A program made the position numbers and the translations under genes. DNA of 64,000 bases from NCBI RefSeq assembly GCF_030733385.1, contig NZ_JASHJC010000006.1:124001-188000 (forward strand). Direction: 5' to 3'. The notes beneath the pieces are model-generated. The model made no database searches and was not told the origin of the DNA. It was given only the letters and a program-made list of their open reading frames with translations. Below are positions 7,480 to 15,675 of the stretch, one piece after another. This DNA comes from Roseovarius sp. MMSF_3359 (GTDB lineage Bacteria > Pseudomonadota > Alphaproteobacteria > Rhodobacterales > Rhodobacteraceae). Each line of letters begins with the position of its first letter. Position 1 is the stretch's first letter.

Positions 7480-8580
7480 TTGGCAGAGCCAGCAACCAAC
7501 GATGCGTTCGTTGAATTTGAACGCGTGCAAAAAAGCTATGATGGCGAAACGCTTGTCGTAAAAGACCTCAATCTTTCACTGCCGAAAGGCGAGTTTCTGA
7601 CGATGCTTGGGCCGTCCGGGTCCGGCAAGACGACATGCCTGATGATGCTGGCAGGGTTCGAGACGGCAACCCATGGTGAAATCCGTCTCGACGGGCGCGA
7701 GATCAACAACATCCCGCCGCACAAACGCGGCATCGGCATGGTGTTCCAGAACTACGCGCTTTTTCCGCATATGACGATTGCCGAGAACCTCAGCTTTCCG
7801 CTGGAGGTGCGCAAGATGGGCAAATCCGACCGCGAAGCCAAGGTCAAGCGCGCGCTCGACATGGTCGAGATGGGCGCATTTGGCGGGCGGCGTCCGGCGC
7901 AGTTGTCGGGCGGACAGCAGCAGCGGATCGCCCTGGCCCGTGCGCTGGTTTTCGAACCTGAACTGGTGTTGATGGACGAACCGCTTGGTGCGCTCGACAA
8001 GCAGTTGCGCGAAAAGATGCAGTTCGAGATTACCAACCTGGCGCACAGCCTTGGCATCACGACCGTGTACGTGACCCACGACCAGACCGAGGCGCTGACG
8101 ATGTCGGACCGCGTGGCCGTGTTCGACGATGGCCGCATTCAACAGATCGCACCGCCGGATCAGCTTTACGAAGAGCCTGACAACAGTTTCGTGGCGCAGT
8201 TCATTGGCGAAAACAACACGCTGATGGGGACCGTCAAGGAGATCAAGGGCGATCAGGCGCTTGTCGAACTGGACGATGGCGAGGTGATCGACTGCAAGCC
8301 CGTCAATGTGAGTGCCGTGGGCGAGCGCACCCGCGTGTCGATCCGGCCCGAACGGGTCGAGTTCAACAAGGATCGCCTGCAGAAGGGGGCGCATACGCTC
8401 AAGGCCGAGGTGTTGGAATTCATCTACATGGGTGACATCTTCCGCACACGCCTGCGCGTCGCCGGCAATGACGAGTTCATCGTCAAGACCCGGAATGCAC
8501 CGGATCAGGTTCGCCTGAAGCCCGGTGAGCAGATCGAGGTCGGCTGGTTGCCGCAGGATTGCCGGGCGCTTGATGCATAA
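7480..8580 (+). CDS. ABC transporter ATP-binding protein, polyamine type (PotA-like)
   Basis: This 366-residue ATPase has Walker A GPSGSGKTT, signature LSGGQQQRIALARAL, Walker B LVLMDEPLGALD and the switch His in YVTHDQTEAL. A C-terminal TOBE/OB domain from about residue 275 (ERTRVSIRPERVEF) is typical of PotA-type subunits. The start is TTG, preceded by AGGGAG at good spacing. It opens a five-gene operon of ATPase, binding protein, DUF1330, and two permeases, and probably powers import of a cationic amine used by the upstream enzymes. The substrate is inferred from family only. Confidence 0.92.
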   Translation: MAEPATNDAFVEFERVQKSYDGETLVVKDLNLSLPKGEFLTMLGPSGSGKTTCLMMLAGFETATHGEIRLDGREINNIPPHKRGIGMVFQNYALFPHMTIAENLSFPLEVRKMGKSDREAKVKRALDMVEMGAFGGRRPAQLSGGQQQRIALARALVFEPELVLMDEPLGALDKQLREKMQFEITNLAHSLGITTVYVTHDQTEALTMSDRVAVFDDGRIQQIAPPDQLYEEPDNSFVAQFIGENNTLMGTVKEIKGDQALVELDDGEVIDCKPVNVSAVGERTRVSIRPERVEFNKDRLQKGAHTLKAEVLEFIYMGDIFRTRLRVAGNDEFIVKTRNAPDQVRLKPGEQIEVGWLPQDCRALDA

Positions 8581-8616
8581 AGGATTATCGCGTCTCACCA
8601 TGGCGCGGTGAACAGC

Positions 8617-8648
8617 GGGTCCCGACGTAATGCCCGTGACAGGGACCC
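8617..8648 (+). other. Stem-loop between the ATPase and binding-protein genes
   Basis: GGGTCCC (8617-8623) pairs with GGGACCC (8642-8648) around an 18-base loop in the 101-base gap before the binding-protein gene. There is no T-tract. Such stems often mark RNA processing sites that raise expression of the binding protein. Confidence 0.35.
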
Positions 8649-8681
8649 CGAAATGTAGCTAACGGGCACACTTAGGGAGAA

Positions 8682-9779
8682 ATGAGTATGAAACTTACGA
8701 AAACTCTGCTTGCAACGACGGCGCTCACCGTTGCTGCGGGTACTGTTACCGCCGAAGAGATGACCATCGTGTCCTGGGGCGGCGCCTATTCCAAGTCGCA
8801 GCTGAAGGCTTATCACGAGCCCTATTCGGAAAAGACCGGCGTCACCATCATCAACGATGACAGCTCGGCCGAAGCCGTGGCGAAACTGCGGGCGATGGCC
8901 GAAGCCGACAATATCACGTGGGACGTGGTGGACGTGGTTGCGGCCGACGCCCTGCGCCTTTGTGACGAAGGTCTGGCGATGGAAATCGACCCTGACACCA
9001 TGCTGGCCCCGGCACCCGATGGTACGCCCGCCTCGGAAGATTTCGGTGACCTGCTGGTGGGTGACTGCTTCATCCCGCAGATCGTCTACTCGACGACATT
9101 CGGTTACCGCACCGACATGGTCGGCGACACGCCTCCGACCGATGTCTGCGCGGTCTTCGACCTCGAAGCCTATCCGGGCAAGCGGGCGCTTGAGAAGCGT
9201 TCGATCAACAACATGGAATGGGCTCTGCTCTGCGACGGTGTTGCCAAGGACGAAGTTTATGACGTGCTGGCCACCGAAGAAGGTCAGAATCAGGCCTTGG
9301 CCAAGCTCGACACGATCAAGGATCAGGTCGTCTGGTGGAATGCCGGTGCCGACACGCCGCAGCTTCTGGCCGATGGCGAAATCGTCATGGGCTCGACCTA
9401 TAACGGTCGTCTGTTCAGCGTGATCGAAGAGCAGAAGCAACCTGTTGCCATGCTGTGGGACGCGCAGATCTTTGACCTCGACGGCTGGATCATTCCCGCC
9501 GGTCTGAGCGAAGAGCGCAAGGCGCGCGCGCTGGACTACATCATGTTCGCGACCGACACGCAGCGTCTGGCGGATCAGGCCAAGTACATCTCGTACGGTC
9601 CGGCCCGTAAGTCTTCGGCACCGCTCGTTGGCAAGCACGCGGAACTGGGCATCGACATGGCGCCGCACATGCCGACCGATCCGAACAACGCCAAGAACAC
9701 GTTCCTCTACAACTACGAGTTCTGGGCGGATTACCGCGACGACATCGAGGCCAAGTTCCAGGCGTGGCTGGCACAATAA
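8682..9779 (+). CDS. Extracellular solute-binding protein, polyamine type (PotD-like)
   Basis: This 365-residue periplasmic protein starts with a Sec signal peptide (KLTKTLLATTALTVAAGTVTA, cleavage near residue 24). The mature part opens with EEMTIVSWGGAYSKSQ, the hallmark of the PotD/PotF-like group. GGGAGAAATGAGT precedes the start; ATG 8682 and ATG 8688 are both possible. It is the specificity subunit of the transporter and lies between two hairpins likely to protect its mRNA. Candidate substrates are polyamines or other cationic amines; binding residues cannot be assigned by eye. Confidence 0.9.
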   Translation: MSMKLTKTLLATTALTVAAGTVTAEEMTIVSWGGAYSKSQLKAYHEPYSEKTGVTIINDDSSAEAVAKLRAMAEADNITWDVVDVVAADALRLCDEGLAMEIDPDTMLAPAPDGTPASEDFGDLLVGDCFIPQIVYSTTFGYRTDMVGDTPPTDVCAVFDLEAYPGKRALEKRSINNMEWALLCDGVAKDEVYDVLATEEGQNQALAKLDTIKDQVVWWNAGADTPQLLADGEIVMGSTYNGRLFSVIEEQKQPVAMLWDAQIFDLDGWIIPAGLSEERKARALDYIMFATDTQRLADQAKYISYGPARKSSAPLVGKHAELGIDMAPHMPTDPNNAKNTFLYNYEFWADYRDDIEAKFQAWLAQ

Positions 9780-9824
9780 ATCAGGTGCGGCGCGTGTGAT
9801 TGCGCGCCACACCCAATAAACAAA

Positions 9825-9850
9825 GCGCGGCCCGGGGTAACGGGCCGCGC
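9825..9850 (+). other. Strong GC stem-loop after the binding-protein gene
   Basis: GCGCGGCCCG (9825-9834) and CGGGCCGCGC (9841-9850) form a perfect 10-bp stem with a six-base loop. No T-tract follows, so it is more likely to shield the upstream mRNA from exonucleases, or partly terminate, than to end the operon. Confidence 0.55.
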
Positions 9851-9871
9851 GACCAAACGGGGAAAAGACAT

Positions 9872-10159
9872 ATGCCGAAAGGCTACATCATTGGGCATAT
9901 CACGGTGAATGATCCCGAGGCGTACAAGGAGTATGTCGAGAAGGACACGCCGATCCTGCTGGCACTTGGAGGCAAGTTCATCGTCCGCGGCGGCCCATCC
10001 GAAGTGGCCGAAGGCGAGAGTCTGAACCGCCATGTGGTGATTGAATTCCCAAGTTTCGAGGCCGCGAAGGCCGCTTACAACGATCCCGAGTACCAAGAGG
10101 TTGCCGAGATCAGAAGACGCACTGCCGACAGTGTAATCATATTGGTCGAGGGGACCTGA
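9872..10159 (+). CDS. DUF1330 family small protein
   Basis: This 95-residue protein of the dimeric alpha/beta-barrel DUF1330 family has the usual opening MPKGYIIGHITVNDPEAY and the later RHVVIEFPSFEAAKAAYNDP. The start is ATG 9872, preceded by GGGGAAAAG; a longer in-frame extension upstream lacks a ribosome site. It sits inside the ABC transporter operon between the binding protein and first permease. Members of this fold may act as small enzymes or ligand-binding proteins. Its presence inside a Pot-type operon suggests it handles the imported compound, but no reaction is known. Confidence 0.85.
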   Translation: MPKGYIIGHITVNDPEAYKEYVEKDTPILLALGGKFIVRGGPSEVAEGESLNRHVVIEFPSFEAAKAAYNDPEYQEVAEIRRRTADSVIILVEGT

Positions 10160-10160
10160 G

Positions 10161-11432
10161 ATGAGTGACGCCGCAGATACCGGGCCGGTGCTGGCCGCCG
10201 ATGGTACACCGCTGAAGCGAAGCCTGGCGCGCGCCTTGCGGGTTCAGAAGACACGCGCGCTTCTCTTGATCGCGCCGCTGCTGGTTTTTGTGCTCATCTC
10301 TTTCATCATGCCGATTGCCAGTATGCTGTTCCGCTCGGTTGAAAATGATATCGTCCGCAACACCCTGCCTGAGACAGTGCCGCTTTTGGCTGAGTGGGAT
10401 GCGACGTCAGGCGAATTGCCGGGCGAAGAGGTCTATGCGGCGCTGGCGCGCGACATGATCGTGGCGGTGAACGCCAAGGAGCATACGAAACTCGCCACGC
10501 GGCTGAACTATGAACAGACCGGCATCGCGTCGATGTTCCGCAAGTCCGGGCGCCAGATCAAGAAATGGGATCCGGTGGCGGACGCCCCTTTCAAGGACAA
10601 GTTCATCGAATTGCATGAGGGCTGGGGCGAGCTTGAGACCTGGAAAACCATCCAAACCCATTCATCGACCTATACCAGCGGCTATTTCCTGAACGCCATC
10701 GACATGCAGAAGACGCCCGAGGGTATTCAGGCGCAGCCAGAGAACAAGCAGATCCTGGTCAAGCTGTTCATCCGGACGCTCATCATGTCCTTGATCATCA
10801 TGGGAGCCTGTATCCTGCTGGGATATCCCGTCGCCTGGATCCTGGCGAACCTGCCGGCCAACAAGGCGAACCTGTTGATGATCCTTGTGCTGCTGCCGTT
10901 CTGGACCTCGCTTCTGGTGCGGACGTCGGCGTGGAAGGTGATGTTGCAGCAACAGGGCGTGATCAACGACGTGCTGGTCTGGATCGGGCTGGTGGATGAC
11001 GCCAACAGGCTCATCATGATCAACAACCAGTTCGGCACGATCGTGGCGATGACCCACATCCTGCTGCCGTTCATGATCCTGCCGATGTATTCGGTGATGC
11101 AGACCATCAACCCGAGCTATGTGCGCGCGGCCAAATCGCTTGGCGCGACCAACTGGACGGCCTTCTGGCGGGTCTATTTCCCGCAGAGCGTGCCGGGCAT
11201 CGGGGCGGGCTCGATCCTCGTCTTCATCCTCGCCATCGGGTATTATATCACGCCTGAGATCGTCGGCGGTACCAAGGGTGTCTTCATCTCGAACCGGATT
11301 GCCTATCACATCTCCAGCTCGCTCAACTGGGGCCTCGCGGCCGCGTTGGGGACGATCCTGCTGGCGGCGGTTCTGATCCTATACTGGGCCTATGACAAGA
11401 TCGTGGGCATCGACAACGTGAAGCTGGGGTAA
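10161..11432 (+). CDS. ABC transporter permease (PotB-like) with long periplasmic insert
   Basis: This 423-residue inner-membrane protein has TM1 at about residues 34-54. A hydrophilic stretch of roughly 140 residues follows, then five more membrane segments. The EAA loop appears as SYVRAAKSLGATNWTAFWRVYFPQS, which contacts the ATPase. PotB proteins are usually near 280-310 residues; the extra length is the insert after TM1. The gene begins one base after the DUF1330 stop and is followed closely by the second permease. The insert could interact with the binding protein, but that is a guess. Confidence 0.88.
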   Translation: MSDAADTGPVLAADGTPLKRSLARALRVQKTRALLLIAPLLVFVLISFIMPIASMLFRSVENDIVRNTLPETVPLLAEWDATSGELPGEEVYAALARDMIVAVNAKEHTKLATRLNYEQTGIASMFRKSGRQIKKWDPVADAPFKDKFIELHEGWGELETWKTIQTHSSTYTSGYFLNAIDMQKTPEGIQAQPENKQILVKLFIRTLIMSLIIMGACILLGYPVAWILANLPANKANLLMILVLLPFWTSLLVRTSAWKVMLQQQGVINDVLVWIGLVDDANRLIMINNQFGTIVAMTHILLPFMILPMYSVMQTINPSYVRAAKSLGATNWTAFWRVYFPQSVPGIGAGSILVFILAIGYYITPEIVGGTKGVFISNRIAYHISSSLNWGLAAALGTILLAAVLILYWAYDKIVGIDNVKLG

Positions 11433-11438
11433 CGCGAC

Positions 11439-12323
11439 ATGAGCCTTCCAACATATGCCACGTTCGGCCAGCGCGTCTGGTACTACACCTTCCGCTTCAT
11501 CTGTGCTCTGATCTTCATCTTCCTGATCACGCCGATCCTGGTGGTCCTGCCGCTCAGCTTCAATGCCGAGGATTTCTTTACCTTCACGCCCGAAATGCTG
11601 CGGCTCGATCCCGAAGGCTATTCGCTGAAGCACTACCGCGACTTCTGGAACAACAACGAATGGCAGCGCAGTTTCAAGAACTCGCTCATCATCGCGCCGA
11701 TTGCGACGGTTATCTCCGTGTCTCTGGGGACGCTCGCCGCCATCGGCCTCAGCCAATCGCATGTGCCGTTCCGCCGGGCGATCATGGCGATCCTGATCTC
11801 GCCGATGATCGTGCCGCTCATCATCTCGGCCACCGGCATGTTCTTCTTCTACAGCCAGGTGGGCAATTTCCTCGAAGGCACTTTGGGCTTCAACAAGAAC
11901 TTCGTGGGCTACGTCAAAGTGGTCCTCGCCCATGCGGTTCTGGGTATTCCCTTTGTCATCATCACCGTCACCGCGACACTTGTGGGCTTCGACCGCTCCC
12001 TGACGCGCGCCGCCGCCAACATGGGGGCCGATCCGGTCACGACCTTTTTCAAAGTGCAGATGCCGCTCATTCTGCCCGGTGTGATTTCCGGCGGGCTCTT
12101 CGCCTTCATCACGTCCTTTGACGAAGTGGTCGTGGTGCTGTTCGTCGGCTCCGCCTCGCAGAAAACCCTGCCCTGGCAGATGTTCACCGGCCTGCGCGAG
12201 CAGATCAGCCCGACCATCCTCGCCGTGGCCACGATCCTCGTGGTGATCTCCATCGCGCTCCTGACCACGGTAGAGCTTCTGCGCCGACGGTCAGAGCGGT
12301 TGCGGGGCATCCGGCCAAGCTAG
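11439..12323 (+). CDS. ABC transporter permease (PotC-like)
   Basis: This 294-residue permease has about six membrane helices and the EAA loop RAAANMGADPVTTFFKVQMPLI. TM1 (ICALIFIFLITPILVVLPLSF) is near the start. It begins six bases after the PotB-like gene and closes the transporter operon. With the preceding permease it should form the membrane channel. The stop is TAG. Confidence 0.9.
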   Translation: MSLPTYATFGQRVWYYTFRFICALIFIFLITPILVVLPLSFNAEDFFTFTPEMLRLDPEGYSLKHYRDFWNNNEWQRSFKNSLIIAPIATVISVSLGTLAAIGLSQSHVPFRRAIMAILISPMIVPLIISATGMFFFYSQVGNFLEGTLGFNKNFVGYVKVVLAHAVLGIPFVIITVTATLVGFDRSLTRAAANMGADPVTTFFKVQMPLILPGVISGGLFAFITSFDEVVVVLFVGSASQKTLPWQMFTGLREQISPTILAVATILVVISIALLTTVELLRRRSERLRGIRPS

Positions 12324-12424
12324 ATACCTGGCCCCTGTTTGCGACATCGGGGGCGCATTCGGACGCGACAGGGTTGGCCTGAGCGACAAGGATTTGTTCT
12401 TGTGAACAGGTTTGCGATCTTCAG

Positions 12425-13345
12425 GTGACCCAGTCGGTTTGGGATAAGCCGGGTAATGCCCCGGGCAAGGCATTGCGCGGCAATGCCATTTGCGTGGCCG
12501 CTGTGGCGCTCTTTGCGACGGGGTTTCCCGCGGCCGAGGAATTGCTCAAGACCTGGGGGCCGATTTCGCTGATAACCGCCCGGCTTGTGCTTGCCTGCGC
12601 GCTACTGTTGCTCATGTGGATCATCGCAGACGGGTGGCGGCGCGTGGTTGCGGCGCCGCTGTTGCGCGGGCTGATCATCGGTGCGACGGGCTTTGGCGCA
12701 GGCGCGATCCTGATGCTTGTCGCGCAGGACCTCACGGATCCGGTGACTGCCGTCCTCACCGCCGCAACCATGCCGGTGACCGCGGTTGCGCTGGAGGTTC
12801 TGTTCGACGGACGTCGCCTGACCCGAAACTTCGTGATCGGAACCTGCCTGGTTCTTCTGGGCGGCTACCTGGCCACCGGTGTGGATCTCAGGCAGGTAAC
12901 CTATGGCGGTGGAATTCTATTGGGTTTGTTGGCGACCGCGCAGTTTGCCTGGGGGTCCCGAAAGGCGATCAAGGGCCTGCCGGAGATGTCGGCGCTTGGG
13001 CAATGTACCATAACTCTATGTGGCGCCATGCTCTTTGCCATCGCAACGCTGGCCGTGTTCGAAATGTTCGGATGGTCGGGCACCGATATCGCCCCGCTCG
13101 GGCCATGGGGATGGTCAATGCTGCTGCTTTACTCTCTGGTCGCAATGGCGATCAGTCAGGCTTTCTGGATACTTGGTGTGTCGCATCTGGGAATTGGGAT
13201 CGCGTCATTCCATCTCAACGCCGCACCGTTCTACGTGATGCTGATCCTTCTGGCCCTGGGTGAGGTCTGGGATTGGAACCGCGCCCTTGGGGCGGCGATT
13301 TTGGCCGTCGGTGTCGTTCTGGCGCAGCAACGCCGCGCGGCGTGA
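12425..13345 (+). CDS. DMT superfamily EamA-type transporter
   Basis: This 306-residue protein of about ten membrane helices is arranged as two EamA repeats, the usual plan of drug/metabolite exporters. The first repeat contains LFATGFPAAEELLKTWGP and the second LGIGIASFHLNAAPFYVML. The start is GTG. It is transcribed alone, 100 bases after the ABC operon, and converges on ilvE through a shared terminator. The substrate is unknown; members export amino acids or metabolites. Confidence 0.85.
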   Translation: MTQSVWDKPGNAPGKALRGNAICVAAVALFATGFPAAEELLKTWGPISLITARLVLACALLLLMWIIADGWRRVVAAPLLRGLIIGATGFGAGAILMLVAQDLTDPVTAVLTAATMPVTAVALEVLFDGRRLTRNFVIGTCLVLLGGYLATGVDLRQVTYGGGILLGLLATAQFAWGSRKAIKGLPEMSALGQCTITLCGAMLFAIATLAVFEMFGWSGTDIAPLGPWGWSMLLLYSLVAMAISQAFWILGVSHLGIGIASFHLNAAPFYVMLILLALGEVWDWNRALGAAILAVGVVLAQQRRAA

Positions 13346-13370
13346 CGGCAATCAGCAAGAGCAAAGAAAA

Positions 13371-13397
13371 ACGCCCCGCGCGGATGGCACGGGGCGT
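13371..13397. terminator. Bidirectional terminator between EamA gene and ilvE
   Basis: ACGCCCCG (13371-13378) pairs with CGGGGCGT (13390-13397) around an 11-base loop. Read on the minus strand it ends in a run of T, so it ends ilvE transcripts well; on the plus strand TTGTT follows. Confidence 0.8.
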
Positions 13398-13416
13398 TGT
13401 TCAGGGTCTGGTCATT

Positions 13417-14283
13417 CTACGACCGGACGAGCTGCTCATATGCTTCCGAGATCTCGCGCGCCATGTCGCCCACTTCGAACGTGTAGTCGCCGATCTGGCC
13501 TACTGGGGTGACCTCTGCCGCCGTGCCGGTGAGCCAGCATTGCTCGAACCCTTCCATCTCCTCGGGCATGATGTGGCGCTCATGCACCTTGATCTGGCGG
13601 TCTTCGAGCATGCCGATCACGGTCTGCCGGGTCAGGCCGTTGAGGAAGCAATCGGGCAGGGGTGTATGCACCTCGCCATCCTTGACGAAGAAGATGTTCG
13701 CGCCGGTCGCCTCAGCCACATAGCCGCGGTAATCCATGAAAAGCGCGTCGGAGCAACCCTTGGCCTCAGCCGCGTGTTTCGACGTGGTGCAGATCATGTA
13801 GAGGCCCGCCGCCTTGGCATGAACCGGGATCGTCTCAGGGCTTGGGCGTTTCCATTTCGAAATGTCGAGCTTGGCGCCCTTCATCTTGGCGTCGCCGTAA
13901 TAGGCGCCCCATTCCCAGGCCGCGATCACCAGGTGGACCGGGTTTCGGGCCGAGGCGACACCCATGTCTTCGCCCGCGCCGCGCCAGGCCACGGCCCGCA
14001 CATAGGCATCGGTCAACCCGTTGGCCTCAAGCACCTCTTTCTTGGCGGCTTCGATTTCGTCCACGGTGAAGGGGATTTCGAAATCCAACTCGCCGGCCGA
14101 GAAATGCAGGCGTTCGGAATGTTCCCGGCTTCTGAAGATCTTGCCGTTATAGGCGCGCTCGCCCTCGAACACCGAACTGGCGTAATGCATCGCGTGGGTG
14201 AGGATGTGCACATTGGCCTCGCGCCAGTCGATAAGTTTGCCATCCATCCATATCTTGCCATCGCGGTCGTCATAGCCAGCCAT
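13417..14283 (-). CDS. ilvE: Branched-chain amino acid aminotransferase
   Basis: This 288-residue fold-type IV PLP enzyme transfers the amino group to and from Val, Leu and Ile. It contains SVFEGERAYNG (the FEG motif), the region GYVAEATGANIFFVKDGEV near residue 190 and the LNGLTRQTVIGM segment. ATG 14283 is preceded by GAGGAGACC; a longer upstream frame has no such site. It faces the MarR gene across 165 bases and ends at a good terminator. The nearby leu genes fit a role in leucine biosynthesis, though it is a separate unit. Confidence 0.93.
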   Translation of the reverse strand: MAGYDDRDGKIWMDGKLIDWREANVHILTHAMHYASSVFEGERAYNGKIFRSREHSERLHFSAGELDFEIPFTVDEIEAAKKEVLEANGLTDAYVRAVAWRGAGEDMGVASARNPVHLVIAAWEWGAYYGDAKMKGAKLDISKWKRPSPETIPVHAKAAGLYMICTTSKHAAEAKGCSDALFMDYRGYVAEATGANIFFVKDGEVHTPLPDCFLNGLTRQTVIGMLEDRQIKVHERHIMPEEMEGFEQCWLTGTAAEVTPVGQIGDYTFEVGDMAREISEAYEQLVRS

Positions 14284-14330
14284 TTCGGTCTCCTCTTGCG
14301 GCCAGTGTTTGCATTTGTTGCGCAAAATAC

Positions 14331-14343
14331 GTCCGTATCGGAC
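14331..14343. promoter_or_regulatory. Short palindrome between ilvE and the MarR gene
   Basis: GTCCG-TAT-CGGAC is a perfect 5-3-5 inverted repeat in the ilvE/MarR divergent region. It may be an operator for the MarR-type regulator. The 5-bp arms are short, so chance is possible. Confidence 0.3.
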
Positions 14344-14448
14344 ATAAAATTTCGCTAAAACTGCGATTCGGTATCAGTTCATCCTTGGAATGTCAACAAA
14401 GCTGACGTATTGTGACATTGTGCCGGGGATTTGTGAACGGAGAGAGCG

Positions 14449-14946
14449 ATGCCCGAAGTACAAGGTGGCGAGAACCTGCTGTTTCTGACCGACGAGCAGC
14501 TACGGCAGGGGATCGAGGCGATGTTTTTTGCCTATCGTGGGTTCACGGCCGATCCCGATCGTATCCTGTCGGGCATGGCTTACGGACGGGCGCATCACCG
14601 GGCGGTGCATTTCATCGCCCGCGCCCCGGGGACCACAGTCAACAACCTGCTCAACATCCTGGGTGTGACAAAACAGTCTTTGAACCGGGTTTTGCGGACT
14701 TTGGTCGACGATGGCCTAGTTGATAGCCGCGTGGGCAAAAGTGACAAGCGAGAGCGCAACTTGTATTTGACCGATGAAGGCATGGAATTGGAACGCAAGC
14801 TGAGCGATGCGCAGCGGGCCCGCATGCGTGCCGCTTATCGCGCCGCCGGCCCCGAAGCCGTCTCGGGGTTTCGCCAGGTGCTCGAGGCGATGATGGATAC
14901 GGAAATGCGCCGGCAATATTACAAAATCAGGGATGCAAAATCATGA
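14449..14946 (+). CDS. petP: MarR family regulator, PetP-like
   Basis: This 165-residue winged-helix protein has the MarR recognition region TTVNNLLNILGVTKQSLNRVLRTLVDDGLVDSR and the wing GKSDKRERNLYLTDEG. It overlaps the following response-regulator gene by four bases. A MarR protein paired with an OmpR-type regulator without a kinase matches petP/petR of Rhodobacter capsulatus, which are needed for expression of the cytochrome bc1 genes. The symbol rests on that pairing and on length. The start is ATG with GGAGAGAGCG upstream. Confidence 0.75.
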   Translation: MPEVQGGENLLFLTDEQLRQGIEAMFFAYRGFTADPDRILSGMAYGRAHHRAVHFIARAPGTTVNNLLNILGVTKQSLNRVLRTLVDDGLVDSRVGKSDKRERNLYLTDEGMELERKLSDAQRARMRAAYRAAGPEAVSGFRQVLEAMMDTEMRRQYYKIRDAKS

Positions 14947-15647
14947 GCGATCCAGCCCCCCACCTTCTGATCGTTGATGACGATGAGCGCATTCGCGGGC
15001 TCTTGCGGAAATTCCTTGCGCGCAATGGGTTCCTCGTGTCGGTCGCGCGGGATGCGGCCCATGCGCGGCGCATCCTGTCGGGGCTGGAGTTCGACCTGAT
15101 TGTCATGGACGTGATGATGCCGGGTGAAGACGGTGTTGACCTGACCCGCAGTCTGCGCAGCGAAGAAATCACCACCCCGATCCTGTTGCTGACCGCCAAG
15201 GGGGATACGGACGACCGCATCTCCGGGCTGGAGGCTGGAGCGGATGATTACCTGCCCAAGCCGTTCGAACCCAAGGAGTTGCTCCTGCGGATCAACGCGA
15301 TCCTGCGGAGGATGCCCACGCCCGAGCCCGAAAATACCGTGCCCAAGGTGCTGCATATGGGGCCGATCCGGTTCGATATCGAACGCTCGGAACTGATGCA
15401 GGGGGAGCAGGTGGTACGCCTGACGGCAACGGAAGTGCAGCTAATGCGTATCTTCGTCGAAAACCTGCGCCAACCGGTCAGCCGCACCAAGCTGGTCGAG
15501 GATCTGGGCCGCGATGGCGGACAGGCGCAGGAACGTGCCGTGGACGTGCAGATCACCCGCCTGCGCCGCAAGCTGGAAACCGACCCGAAACAACCGCGCT
15601 ACCTGCAAACCGTGCGGGGTGAAGGGTACATGCTGGTGCCTGACTGA
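14943..15647 (+). CDS. petR: OmpR-type response regulator, PetR-like
   Basis: This 234-residue protein has a receiver domain (residues 7-120) with the acidic pair DDDE, phosphoacceptor Asp in VMDVMMPGEDG and Lys in LPKPF. A winged-helix OmpR/PhoB domain follows (VVRLTATEVQLMRIFVEN, then DVQITRLRRKLE). No histidine kinase is adjacent. The MarR partner overlaps its start. In R. capsulatus the equivalent PetR controls cytochrome bc1 (petABC), which is not in this window. The identity is by context, not by alignment. Confidence 0.8.
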   Translation: MSDPAPHLLIVDDDERIRGLLRKFLARNGFLVSVARDAAHARRILSGLEFDLIVMDVMMPGEDGVDLTRSLRSEEITTPILLLTAKGDTDDRISGLEAGADDYLPKPFEPKELLLRINAILRRMPTPEPENTVPKVLHMGPIRFDIERSELMQGEQVVRLTATEVQLMRIFVENLRQPVSRTKLVEDLGRDGGQAQERAVDVQITRLRRKLETDPKQPRYLQTVRGEGYMLVPD

Positions 15648-15675
15648 TCTGGTCGCGTCGGCGGCGTTATTATCG

